Positions 23,852 through 34,218 of a stretch of 64,000 nt of DNA are shown piece by piece (positions within the stretch are counted from its first letter, which is position 1; the number at the start of each line of letters is the position of its first letter). This DNA is from Patellaria atrata CBS 101060 (Eukaryota; Ascomycota; Dothideomycetes; Patellariales; Patellariaceae): the NCBI GenBank assembly GCA_010093705.1, contig MU006089.1:3443838-3507837 (forward strand). The letters are read 5' to 3'. The notes beneath the pieces are model-generated. The model saw nothing but the letters and a program-made list of their open reading frames with translations, was not told where the DNA came from and did not search any database. A program made the position numbers and the translations under genes.

Positions 23852-25686
23852 CTATAGTTTTGGACGACCGCACATACATTTGCTCCCACATTTACATGAC
23901 GTTCCACACTTACATCCAGTTCCCTTCGCCTTCAGTGCACGCTCGATAATCTCCATAGCGCGATATAGCCTCTTCTCTTGAAGTTTAGGAGCTACTACTT
24001 GGATGCAGAGAGGCGTGTCAAGGTAGACTTTCCTGTCGGCCTTCGTCCAAAGTTCCCGATTCCTCTTATCCCAACCACCGATCGGTTTGTTATCTGGTAT
24101 CTCACCCTGTAAATCTGCAGGTCCGAAAGAGCGGACTGGTATTACACCCGCAGGACAATCCAACAAAGCCCACGAGCTTGTATATCCCACCCCGCCCCAA
24201 TTATCGATCTCCGGAACCGGGTGCGGCGCCACCGGCAATATCAGCGCATCTACTCTCCTCCCGCCGCTAAATTCCCCGTTCCATACCCGCAAGAACTCAG
24301 TCTCGAGAGCACTACGACGAACATGTAAGTCCTGGAGCGTATCAAGAGAAGCTTTTGGACGCCGTTTCATGTTCCTAAGCCATGGGGATAGCGGCTCGGA
24401 GTGAGATTCGAGTAGGTCAAAGGTGAAGTTCTCGCCTTCGACAGCGAACATGGCGTTTGCCAGAGGTTGCGTTTTGGAAAGGATTGAGGTGATATTAAGA
24501 TTGATAGTTTTGATACCCTTTCTGAACAATGTGGACGCGACTTCGTTGATGAGGGCTGCAATTGGTGGAAGTGGGGTGGTAATGCCATCTGTATGGACGA
24601 TTCCGATAGTGAATGCTGAATCTGGGCAACTGGAGAAGTCAGTCTGATTCCAATTCCCGGGAGCGACGTTGGAGTCGATTTCCCACGGCTTCTGGGTTAG
24701 GATAGTCCGCATAAAGAGCTCGCAGTCGCGCAGGGAGAGGCTCATAGGGCCGGCACTGGAGAAAACGCTGAGATCGCTGACACATAGTGCTTTCCCGCTC
24801 TCTTGACCCATGTAGGGGATCCGTTGCCAGCTAGGTTTTATCCCGTAAAGTCCATTACACATAGAGGGTATCCGGATGCTTCCGCCAATGTCTGTACCAA
24901 CGCCTAGGATGCTACCGCGCATAGCAATCAATGCCCCTTCCCCGCCACTGCTTCCTCCCGCTGTAAGTTTTCGGTTGCGAGGATTTAGTGTTCTTCCGAA
25001 AATGTTATTGTGCGAGTCGAGTGCCATGAGGGTTTGGGGTATGTTGGTTTTACAGTACAGTACTGCTCCTGCGTTGAGTAGTACCTGGACCAATGTGGAT
25101 GGGTTTGTTGACGGCTTAAAGCAGAGTGCTGCAAGCCCAACGGACGCATCGTATCCCGGGACACAAAACGTGTCCTTGAGAGAGACCGGAACGCCGTGGA
25201 GAGGCGACAACGGTGGTTTGCCAGCATCGAGATGGGCATCTAGCTCCGCGGCTCGTTTAAGGGCGTCGTCGAAAAAGATCTCAGTGAGGCAGTTGGTCTA
25301 AAGATGTTTCAATGAATAAATTTCGGGAGGGAGCTAGGTATGGACTGTACCAATTGATGAGCAATTGCTGCTCTCTATGCACGGGATTTTCTGTTAGCAT
25401 TCTTCATGCGGTGTGAGGTCGAATCCTCCGGCACGTATACCTTGGAGAAAGCTCGTGCTACTACCACACACTTGAATTTGCGTGTAGCGATTGCCTCTCC
25501 CAGCGCAGTAGCATCATAGTTCTCAGTTATACCCAACTCTTCTCCGGACAACAAGCCACACTCGCGGGGGATCTTCAGAACGTTATCCGTTGGTGTGAAG
25601 TTCGAAGGAAGTAGCCATTGTTGCGGTATCCTGGCCAATTGTTCTTCCTTTTTGCGTCTGGAAATGGGCTCCCAAGTCCCAGACAT
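23852..25686 (-). CDS. amidase-signature enzyme with metallothionein-like C-terminal tail
   Basis: Exons 25686-25441, 25374-25351 (a 24-bp micro-exon encoding RAAIAHQL) and 25297-23852, 571 aa. The start is the ATG before SGTWEPISRRKKEEQ; an earlier ATG at 25776 would add 30 atypical residues. The Ser-Ser-Lys triad is visible: Lys in GVPVSLKDTF, Ser in TAGGSSGGEGA, Ser in GTDIGGSIRIPS, so it should hydrolyse amides in the manner of fungal acetamidases. Unusually, the last residues after the final helix (EIIERALKAKG) are GCKCGTSCKCGSKCMCG, six Cys in three CxC pairs as in small copper metallothioneins. The 62 bp holding this tail start with GTAAGT and end with TATAG exactly at the stop, so an intron reading must be excluded; I see no good branch site in it. 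Confidence 0.9.
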
Positions 25687-26768
25687 GTTGTAGAATTGTT
25701 GGAGGTCAACATTTGGGCCGAATGAAAAAAGGTGTCGAGATGTTAAGATGCACCCGACATCTTGAGGTGCTGACAACCATGAGCGGAGCTTGGGGATGCC
25801 GAGGCACGGAACCGGCCCGAACCAGAATTGTGGTGCCCCTAAATTCCACGACCTCTCATCATTTCATCAACACATCTCGTGACTATACCTTTAAATCCGA
25901 GCACATATCGTATTGCAGAGGACCAACAAGGCGGATTCCATTCGCTGCCCCTATTAATTTTGCAACCACTGTTGGATACTAGATCTCAGGCGGAGCGAAC
26001 TGCAAGGTGTACTGGGTGGCATTGTAGGCAGTACGTAGGACAGCCCCTAGTAAGATGAAGTAGAAGTATTGATATGTCCTCATCTTTACCATAACCTTTC
26101 TACATGGCCTAGGTAGATCAGCTAATGTCTACCAACGTTGTCCCAAGGCTGGAGTGCTCAAATCGCAGCGATGGAAAGTTCTAATAGTTCAAGCGTTTAG
26201 AACATCTCAGTCGTTTTAGAGAAATGCAAGAATATGAATGGTAAATTTATTTGTTGATATATGCGAAGTCGAGGTAAGGTACGACTCGATCACTTGCAAC
26301 AGAACTTGCAGGAACAAGTATCTGCGTGTCGACGTGACGGCGCGTTTGTTCATACCGTATGGATGAAATGCAGTGGAGTGCAGCAAGAGAGCTGGGGTCG
26401 GGTCATTTGTTAGCTTCAGGTGTCTTAAGGAGAGAATAATAAGATAATGAAAGGTACGCAGTCGTACCCGACCTACCTTCCAATATACCGTTGGGTACGA
26501 TATTTTAAAGAGTACTGTCATCCATCCTCTACCCAGATCAGACTACTTTCCTTGTTCGTTGCGCGTTCTTTCCCAAGCTCACAAGAGAAAGAGTTTATCT
26601 CAAATCTCCCGTCGTGCAGTAAGGTATTTTCCTTTCCATCATTCTAAACAAATTATTTCCTTCAATCCATTCAGTTTTCAACTCATTTTCTCCCTCCATT
26701 CAAGCATCAAGTTGTTTATCACTATTCCACCTCAAAGGCTAAAAGACTACAAGAGAGAACTATCAAGC
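25687..26768. other. intergenic, no gene seen
   Basis: 5' flank of the amidase gene and leader of the methyltransferase pseudogene. A pyrimidine-rich stretch at about 26,630-26,735 lies just upstream of the methyltransferase start and resembles a fungal promoter/leader tract. Confidence 0.4.
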
Positions 26769-28366
26769 ATGTATATGAGCGAGGATCACGATATGAGTGG
26801 AGCGAAAGCTAAAGGCTCCCCTAGTGACACGAACATAGGCACAAATTCCTCAAGTGAAACGAGTATGGAAACCAGTAAGGGTTCCCCCAATGACACGATT
26901 GCAGAAGAGGACATGAGTAAAAAGGACATGAATGTAGGAGAAGATCTGGGCATGTCTTATATCAACACGCATGAGCCTATTTTCACCGCTGCTGGAGCCC
27001 CTCATTCTCTGTCGAGGCCTCATATAGAGGAGACTGCTATCTTACCGGCCAGAACGTTTGTTCAACCAGGTCCCTCATCAACGAAGGTTCCTATTTCCCC
27101 AGAGAAAGTTCATGTGCCACCAGAACAAATTCCTATCCCAGCAGTGGATCCTAGTGTCCCGCTAGAGAAACTCGAGGAAGGAGATCTCAAGTCAGCGGAG
27201 ACATTTACACTAGGCCGACACTACAGGATCTCTACAAGGTCAGTAAGCTGTCAGGGCAGAATAACCATATTGTTGCGTGGGAGATGTCATACTAGCTCTA
27301 GCAGATTATACTTACAACACTGGCTCTTGAAGTGCTTAACCAATTGGACTATCCACCCTGAAATATGTAAGGATGTCATACCAACCTCAGCTCGGCGCTT
27401 GGTATTTGCATAGCTGATCTTGGTGCTGGTAACTGGTATGTCATCTCCCCTGTCGCGGTTTGCCCCTCTTCGGTCACTATACGCTTGTCGTATGCACGAG
27501 TTCTATAACAATTCAGCTGTTATGGAACACAGGCCGAAAAGCCGTAGTGGTGGCGTACGGTTATCTAGGGTACACAACGAGGGAAAAGTATCATAAACCT
27601 TAGACCTCTTCCACTAACTACTGTATAGTGCATGGCTTTTCGATGTCGCTGCAGAGGTACCAGCTGGCATTAGGGATGATATTCAATACCATGCTTTCGA
27701 TAACTCTAACAGAAGCTTTCCAGCGCCGGAAAACTCTCCTTAAAGCTTCTATTTCGACATCCTTGACGCTAATAATGTAGGCGATTTGAAGGGCATTCAG
27801 ATGGAAAAATTCGACCTTGTCCATATTTGCACTTTGAGTGGTGGAATTCGTGATGCCGACCCAACCCCTGTGCTCAAAACGGCATTGAAGATGCTCAAAC
27901 CTGGAGAGTGGCTACGGTGAGATGAGTTTGGCATGATGACATTTCGGGCAATTCCACCTAATGAAAGCATCAAAGCTTCGTGGTTGACCACCGTAATCGC
28001 ATTGGCTCATTTGAAAAGCGAGGCGCTAGGGATCAAGCACACGTAATATCACACTGCTTGAATTACATGTTTTCAAAGCTAACACTCTAATAGTTGGGTT
28101 GCGATCTCGAGAAGTGGTTCGAGCATGCTGGTTTCGAACGCGTCTTGTTCGAAAGGTTGTCCTGGCTGAAGCAAGTAAGGAAGCCACTGACAGACGACTT
28201 GCTTATGGCGCTTGAGGAGATGGCTTTCAATACGAAGAGGTGTGTGAAGGATGCAACTGGGTTATGGGGCACAGCCTGGGGACATTCATTAGAAGAGGTA
28301 GCGGATGGAGTCACTATGATTATGGATCCCGTGATCTGTTATGGAAGGAAGCCGTTCAATGAATAA
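26769..28366 (+). pseudogene. broken LaeA-like SAM-dependent methyltransferase
   Basis: Polar N-terminus of about 150 residues, then family-typical blocks: GRHYRISTS-SSRLYLQHWLLK (after an intron 27239-27295), CIADLGAGN (SAM-binding motif I), WLFDVAAEVPAGI (after an intron 27436-27628), FDLVHICTL, LKTALKMLKPGEWLRxDEF, and DLEKWFEHAGFERV with a normal C-terminus ending NE at 28366. LaeA-type proteins act in the nucleus as regulators of secondary metabolism. Damage: a frameshift just before CIADLGAGN, TAA at 27741, TGA at 27918 where the family has Trp, and an out-of-frame join at 28043-28094. Both in-frame stops can be explained by C-to-T or G-to-A transitions, as RIP causes. It is unlikely to make a full protein. 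Confidence 0.8.
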
Positions 28367-28843
28367 GCTAAGCTAAAGCTTATACCCGTATTTCTGAACT
28401 TCATGAAACGAGAAGGGCATTCAGGTAATGATTCTGATTACGCAGCATACGAATAAATCAGTTCTGATCGATATTGCTTGTCGCCAAACGGCACATGAGA
28501 CGCCCGAACATGAAATACCCAGCTGGGTGTACGAATGTGGTTAAAGAGGGTATTTTACTCCATCGTTGGATTATGGAACAGAATAGATTCTACGAATGAT
28601 TCACCGTGAGCTCTATAACAGGTTTAAAACTTGACACTGTGGTAGATGCTCAGGGGAAACCCCAAAACCACCCGTTTACATTCGGGCACTACCATAAACA
28701 GTTAGTGCCTCCATCAAAACCTCCCTTGTCCCCCTCTCTATCTCCCTCTTAGATTCTTACACTAGCAACTCCATTGACGTCCACATGAAATTGTCGCAAA
28801 CACATCACAATAACTATAGAAGAACATCCTCCACTTCTACCTC
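28367..28843. other. intergenic, no gene seen
   Basis: Short spacer between the methyltransferase pseudogene and the rhodanese gene, with a C/T-rich tract (28,707-28,750) just upstream of the rhodanese start. Confidence 0.45.
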
Positions 28844-29245
28844 ATGGCCACCACGTCCTCCCCATCCCCCACTCCCGCATCCCTCCTCATCGACGTCCGC
28901 ACGCCCGCCGAGTTCTCCATCTCCGCCCTCCCCCACGCAATCAACATCCCTCACGACACCATCGCCGAAGGCATAACTTCCACCCCCGCGACGAAAGACA
29001 CAGAACTCCTGCTCTACTGTCGCTCCGGAAGACGAACGGGGATCGCGAAGGTCGCGCTTGAGAGGTTGGGGTTTAAGCGTGTTAGGGATTTGGGGGCTGT
29101 GGAGAATGCGGCTGTAGTGGTGAAGGAGAGGGAGGGGAATGGTGGATGGGAGGGGATTCAGGGGTACGGGGGAGAGATATCGAAGAGGGAGATCTTGGAG
29201 CGAGGGACTAAGACGCTGCTGGAGGGGTTGAGGGGGTTGGAGTAA
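28844..29245 (+). CDS. single-domain rhodanese
   Basis: Intronless, 133 aa. One rhodanese homology domain: LLIDVRTPAEFSISALPHAINIP (CH2A-type entry motif) and the active-site loop LLYCRSGRRTG with the persulfide-forming Cys near residue 72, followed by a helix IAKVALERLGF. Size and form resemble bacterial PspE/GlpE-type sulfurtransferases, which move sulfane sulfur from thiosulfate to a thiophilic acceptor. GC-rich with strong codon bias. A longer frame at 28785-28976 in another phase is a shadow. Physiological acceptor unknown; no targeting signal is obvious. Confidence 0.9.
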   Translation: MATTSSPSPTPASLLIDVRTPAEFSISALPHAINIPHDTIAEGITSTPATKDTELLLYCRSGRRTGIAKVALERLGFKRVRDLGAVENAAVVVKEREGNGGWEGIQGYGGEISKREILERGTKTLLEGLRGLE

Positions 29246-30658
29246 GAGTCGATGCTTGGGTAATGGGTTAAGGCGAGGTGGCGTCTATGGTAAATCTGGG
29301 ACTCGGAAGGGTGCGCTTCTGGTGTGTTGCGTTGTTTGCGGTCTTAGGCCTATCGTTTTTACTGATGGTGGTTGGTCGTTTTCTTCAGGATCAGAGGGAA
29401 CGCTCAACAACCCAGCGATATGCCCTTCCGATCATGAGGTTAGGTACAGGTGCTGCACAGTACAAAGCTGTCCTTACGTTGACCTTCGGACCTCACCCGC
29501 ATAGTCTGCGCACTCAATGACGGGTATTGGCAATTTCTCCCGCCGTCTGTTTGTCTGATTAGGGTTCGCAACATAACTACGTTCCTTGAACAAGAGAGTA
29601 AGTACCGTGGATGCCAATGCGCTTGGACTATGTTAATACATCATTCACGTCATGTGATAATTAGTCTCAAGTCGTACGGTTGGAGAACTGCACAGTATGC
29701 GGTACGGTGTGAATTGAAGCCACACGCGTGGGAGGTTATGTGTTGTCGGGTAGGGCTATCAAATGGCGGGACCAGGACTGTAGCATACGTGCTTCTAGCT
29801 GTGCATCCCGTCCACATATGAGATCATGCAGAGGGGAAGGATCTGGCAACGTGCGGGTTCAAGCGTACGGTATCCATAGTTGATGTGGACAAGTTATGAT
29901 TCGTACCAGGTAAAATTAACAAATGGTGAGATGAGTATCTCGACGCACACGCTTCAAGTAGTATAAGCTGGGACAGTTAGGAACAGGGGTAGAGTAGAGA
30001 TTTCGTAATGGCGGAATTGGTGTGTACGGTATCGGGGCGCTGGATGTGTAGTTGAATATATGGTACAGGGTAGTTGCTATCGGATGGTGAAGATACTATA
30101 GTTGCGGGTAGGTCTTTCACTGTATGCAACGCAAGTGGTGGCAGGTGACAAGAGAAAGGGGGTTTTGATGACAGAAAGGTTCCTGTGCGCGGGATTCTCG
30201 AATCAGATGTATGGTTTGTATGTAGATGCAATAGTGCGTATGCAATGCTACCGGTGGATAGCAGTGTGCATCCAGTCTTGCATACACGAAACAGTTCGAT
30301 CCAATACAATCCCTTCAAGCGGGAATAAGGTACCATTTTACTAAAAGAAATCCATATCCAAACGTGAACATACAACAAGAACCATGCACCTCGTAACACT
30401 AACCCCCCAAACTCCACTTATTATCGACGTACACCGTAACGAAACATTTTCACCCCCGACAGCACTCTAACGCCCACCAGCCCCTTAACCCCCCCTTAAA
30501 ACACCTCATCAAAACCTAACAGTCCTTTCTCAGACCATCTACTCCATCCTCAACGGCATCCTCCACACATCGACATACATTTCCCTGCTCCTTACGCCTC
30601 CTCTACCTCCTTCCCAATTCTCCCTTCGCCTAAACTCCATGCCCCTCCCTCTCCAACT
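29246..30658. other. intergenic, no firm gene
   Basis: An 80-codon frame (29278-29520) has one hydrophobic helix but nothing else to support it. Other short frames on both strands (29,630-30,417) have no recognisable content. The region includes the 3' UTRs of the rhodanese and of the convergent secreted-protein gene. Confidence 0.4.
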
Positions 30659-31891
30659 TCAAACCACCCTTCCAGTGGATGTCTCCTCCGCAACGACATC
30701 TTCTCCGTCGACGGAGAAGGTAGGATCGAGCCGAGCCACGATGGTCCTGCCCGCCAGCTCGGGATCGTTCTCGACAAACGTCGGCAGCGGGTGCAGGCTA
30801 AACGGCGTATTGCTATCGAGCGCTCGGGGCTCGAGGGTCACGATGGCCCGCTTCTCCGCGTCTGGGATTGCGGAGGCGGGCTCCCCGGGCTTCGAGGGGT
30901 GGACTATCCCTGTGCCCAGCGCGATATCCGTCCCGGCGGGGTTGGCTGTGGATGTGGACGGGGTTGGAGTCGAAGCTGGGGGTGGGGTGTAGTTGGGATA
31001 TGGGTTGAAGGGTGTGGGAGTCATGGAGTGTGCGACCATCCAGACGGAGAGGGAGGAGACCCAGTCTTCGTAGGAGGGGTAGGGTGGGTACGTGAAGTAG
31101 CGCTCTTGAGGCCCCGAGGCGAGGGTGTTGCGGCGGACGACGGAGGCGAACGTCGAGGGTCTGTAAGGTGGGAGAGTGTATGAACGCAGATTCCGCCGTG
31201 GGTAAAGCTCGTTGGTAGGGTATCGATCGCGAAGCGCGCTGCTATCTCTTTCTTCTTGTTTCTCATCGATGTTTGGGCTAAAAAGATGAGGGAAGGGAAA
31301 GGGTGTGGTGGTTGGGATTCCGCGCTTCGAGTTGTAGGTGTCGAGGAGAGTCTCGCACGCCTCGATATCCCCATCCTCGTTGCAAGGTTTCGCAAACACG
31401 GCCCATTCCGGTCGAGGGACGAACTTCAGGTCCTCGGACGCAGGAACGTAGCTATCGATAGCTGCCGTTGGGGTAATATGAGTGTGATCCCTTTTCATAG
31501 GAGCCGCGGCGGTTGGGGTTGCCGTAGTCCATTCATCGTAGACCACCTCGGGAGCGTCGGTGTACCCACGCGCGGCGACATTGTGGACAGCCCTCTTGGA
31601 GGTTTTAGTAATGACGAAAGGAATTTCTATCCCTGTGGCGTAGGGGTCGAGGGTGGTGGTGGATGTTATTTCGGTGGTGAAGGTGGTACTCACTGTAGCC
31701 TCATTATGGAGCCCAACGAGACGCTGCGCAAACACGTCGAGAGGGTCCTTTTTGAATCTCTCTACCTCCTTGCTGGCGACGGCGGTGGGCGTGTAAGGTT
31801 CCATCAATGGGGGAGGAGAAGGAATTCTGAGAGCGAGAGAATGGTGAAGGAAAGGGAGGATAAGGGTGAGGATTTGGGCGAGAGAAGCCAT
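30659..31891 (-). CDS. secreted Pro/Thr-rich proprotein with dibasic sites
   Basis: Single exon, 410 aa. Signal peptide MASLAQILTLILPFLHHSLA is followed by a low-complexity, Pro/Thr/Ser-rich mature chain without transmembrane helix or GPI signal. KR or RR pairs recur (TSKRAVHN, PMKRDHTH, NSKRGIPT, RRNLR, VVRRN, EKRAIV), each able to be cut by a Kex2-type protease. The only two Cys lie close together (FAKPCNEDGDIEACETLL). I do not recognise the family. Several antisense frames over this GC-rich gene are shadows. It could be a structural wall/secreted protein or a multi-peptide precursor. Confidence 0.75.
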   Translation of the reverse strand: MASLAQILTLILPFLHHSLALRIPSPPPLMEPYTPTAVASKEVERFKKDPLDVFAQRLVGLHNEATVSTTFTTEITSTTTLDPYATGIEIPFVITKTSKRAVHNVAARGYTDAPEVVYDEWTTATPTAAAPMKRDHTHITPTAAIDSYVPASEDLKFVPRPEWAVFAKPCNEDGDIEACETLLDTYNSKRGIPTTTPFPFPHLFSPNIDEKQEERDSSALRDRYPTNELYPRRNLRSYTLPPYRPSTFASVVRRNTLASGPQERYFTYPPYPSYEDWVSSLSVWMVAHSMTPTPFNPYPNYTPPPASTPTPSTSTANPAGTDIALGTGIVHPSKPGEPASAIPDAEKRAIVTLEPRALDSNTPFSLHPLPTFVENDPELAGRTIVARLDPTFSVDGEDVVAEETSTGRVV

Positions 31892-33045
31892 CTTTGTAGA
31901 GATGGGAAGAGTAGGTATGGGTGTGGGATTTAAAGCGATGTGACTGATAAATAAGGAGGTTTATCTGTATGGTGGAAGTGTAGTAGTACTCAGAATTATA
32001 TTGAAGACTGTAAGGCTGTAAAAATTTCAGACTGAGATAAGACGGAGAAAGACTGAAGGTATTTATGTGTCCTCGAGAATATCTTAATGGTCAAGTATTG
32101 AATTTGGATTTCGACTAATCGAATCATTCTGTGGGAAATGCCCATCATGTGCGAGTTAATCAAAGGGTAGCGAGTGGTACAAACCTTTGGTTACTATGGG
32201 TCACCTTTATGTCAAAACTTATCACAAATAGCATGGGTGGTTTAGGACAATTATTGAGGTTGATGTCGAAGGTCAAGAATCAGGGAGACGACAGACCTAT
32301 CATATAAGCGTAGATGTTTGAAAGATTGCTTCGTACCATTTAGTACCTCAGTAATTTCACGAGTTTGCCAGGAGAATAATTCGTATAATTTTGAATCTTG
32401 AGGTAGTCGACAAGTACTTGTGGAAATACAGATTTTGGTCCACGTCGCCCCGTTCTGTCTATCGTGATGTTGGGTACTGCTTATCATTTTGACAGCGCCA
32501 GGGATAACGAGACCAGGTAGCTCTCAACGTCGCGTCTTCGCCCAACAAAGTATATTCCCCTAAGATTAACGTCTTAAATGGGTGTATTAACTAGCCGATT
32601 CAATCCTCGTAGAAGTAACAAGCTATGATAGAGTAGACGGTTAGCTCTTTCATGGGAGGGAAGAAAAAAAGGTTAAGAACATTGCGAGTTACCTTACCTT
32701 GATCGATTTTCCTTGTGAGCCAGGGGTGATATAGTATGGTAGTACAACCTTACTTCCACCTCAGCTATCCTCATAAGTATTGTGTAAAAACTTACATCTC
32801 GGGGAGCCAGCAAGGGATGTATGTTGAAGACTGGGAGAACTGATGTATGATTTATTCCCATTTAGCTATATACGTTAAGTGTAGCAGTTTCTTACGCATA
32901 ACGCTCCCATAGTTTCCGAAAAACCCGATGCTCAATTATCCAACCATAATGGGAATCTTAAAAGACACAAATGTAGCCCCTGATCCACCGGAACAAAACG
33001 CCTGCCATGTTCATCCTAGAATAACTCAACAGCTCCCGCTAATTA
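31892..33045. other. intergenic, no gene seen
   Basis: AT-rich. Upstream flank of the secreted-protein gene and 3' flank of the next minus-strand gene. Short frames at 32251-32487 (-) and 32928-33290 (+) appear to be chance or antisense shadows. Confidence 0.45.
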
Positions 33046-34218
33046 TCAACGGCGGGCTGCTGGTTCGTCACGTTGGTAACTCATATCGGATACAATGCTC
33101 ATATCATCGTTATTCTCGCCCCTTAAAGGTGTATCGGGACCTGATATTACTGAAATATCATCGTCATCTCTCGGATCAGCGAAGGGGCCCCTCGTGTCGT
33201 CCCTCGGATCGGCAAATGGGGAGACTAAACGTCCATCATCCTCACGGTGCTCAGGCAGCAGTTGTATTTGGCTCGCTTGCGCATTGGTAGGCTGTTGCAC
33301 CCTTAGGCTCCGACCCCGGTATATTGGTGGTGCGGGACTGGTGGGAGGGATATATGGCGGTGGTGGATCGACATGCTCAGCATCTAACGCATACACAGGT
33401 TCGGAATTGGTCTGTGATCTTGGTGGAGTATCAGAAGTGCTGACACCTGTGTAATAGGTAGGATTCGTTGTTGATACCACAGAGGTGAGGGCCGCCGGTC
33501 GCCGAGATGATGGAAGAGACGGATATTGCGTGAGAGACGGTAGTGGTGGTTGAAGACCCTCTGACATATTTGACTGTGTCCGAAGTAGGCTATTGCTCGA
33601 CGAAACAGCCATCTGTGGTCTGGACGTCCGCTTTGTCTCTCGTCTTCGCAGTAGGAATACACCACCAAATACTAACAGTGCTAAAAACAGTAGAGGTCCA
33701 ACAACTGCCCCGGCAATCTGACCACCTGACATTCCATTTGAGCTGGAAGATGGAGCAGAGGTAGAAGATACGGTTGCGAGTTGTGTGTCCTCACCACCAG
33801 TAGCAGTAGCGGGGCGGGATACAACTCGAGTTACAGCAGCACCAGATGTAGATGTCGCGAAGGTCGAATGCTGTTTAAATGAAATACTGGTGTCCGAAGT
33901 TGAAGTGGATACGGGTCGTACGTGTATCAAACCTTCACTTGCCTTAGGGTCGAATGGAAGAGGTGTTACAGACGCATAGTAACCTCCATCCTCATCGTAG
34001 ATCTCGGTATACGAAGGAATCTCAAAGGGATCCGTGTAGGAAGGAGGCTCGATTATCAAGGTGTAATATGAGTACTCGGGGTTGATAGGATCCTCTATGT
34101 ATTCCCAAATGCCGCCATACTCGTCTTCATAGTAAACGACATATTCGTATTCGTCTGATGGATATTCATGATCGCGCTTTCCAAACAACTCCTCTGGCTT
34201 TTTTTTGACAACCCGCAT
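33046..34218 (-). CDS. single-pass membrane protein, acidic Tyr-rich ectodomain
   Basis: 390 aa from the ATG at 34218. The extracellular part is very rich in Asp/Glu/Tyr (YEYVVYYEDEYGG, YSYYTLIIEPPSYTD), then a Ser/Thr stalk, a transmembrane helix (QIAGAVVGPLLFLALLVFGGVFLL) with stop-transfer RRRETKR, and a long Pro/Ser-rich cytoplasmic tail with PPPPYIPP and a duplicated acidic unit PFADPRDD. The ATG start lacks a signal peptide, but the frame stays open upstream to about 34,330 and encodes a hydrophobic LVSELVILSLTAS there. A spliced first exon supplying the signal sequence is therefore likely and not resolved. Family unknown. Confidence 0.7.
   Translation of the reverse strand: MRVVKKKPEELFGKRDHEYPSDEYEYVVYYEDEYGGIWEYIEDPINPEYSYYTLIIEPPSYTDPFEIPSYTEIYDEDGGYYASVTPLPFDPKASEGLIHVRPVSTSTSDTSISFKQHSTFATSTSGAAVTRVVSRPATATGGEDTQLATVSSTSAPSSSSNGMSGGQIAGAVVGPLLFLALLVFGGVFLLRRRETKRTSRPQMAVSSSNSLLRTQSNMSEGLQPPLPSLTQYPSLPSSRRPAALTSVVSTTNPTYYTGVSTSDTPPRSQTNSEPVYALDAEHVDPPPPYIPPTSPAPPIYRGRSLRVQQPTNAQASQIQLLPEHREDDGRLVSPFADPRDDTRGPFADPRDDDDISVISGPDTPLRGENNDDMSIVSDMSYQRDEPAARR

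Noticed and set aside
30791-31933. Long antisense frames over the secreted-protein gene
   Set aside because: They are shadows of a GC-rich, Pro/Thr-coding gene on the opposite strand.
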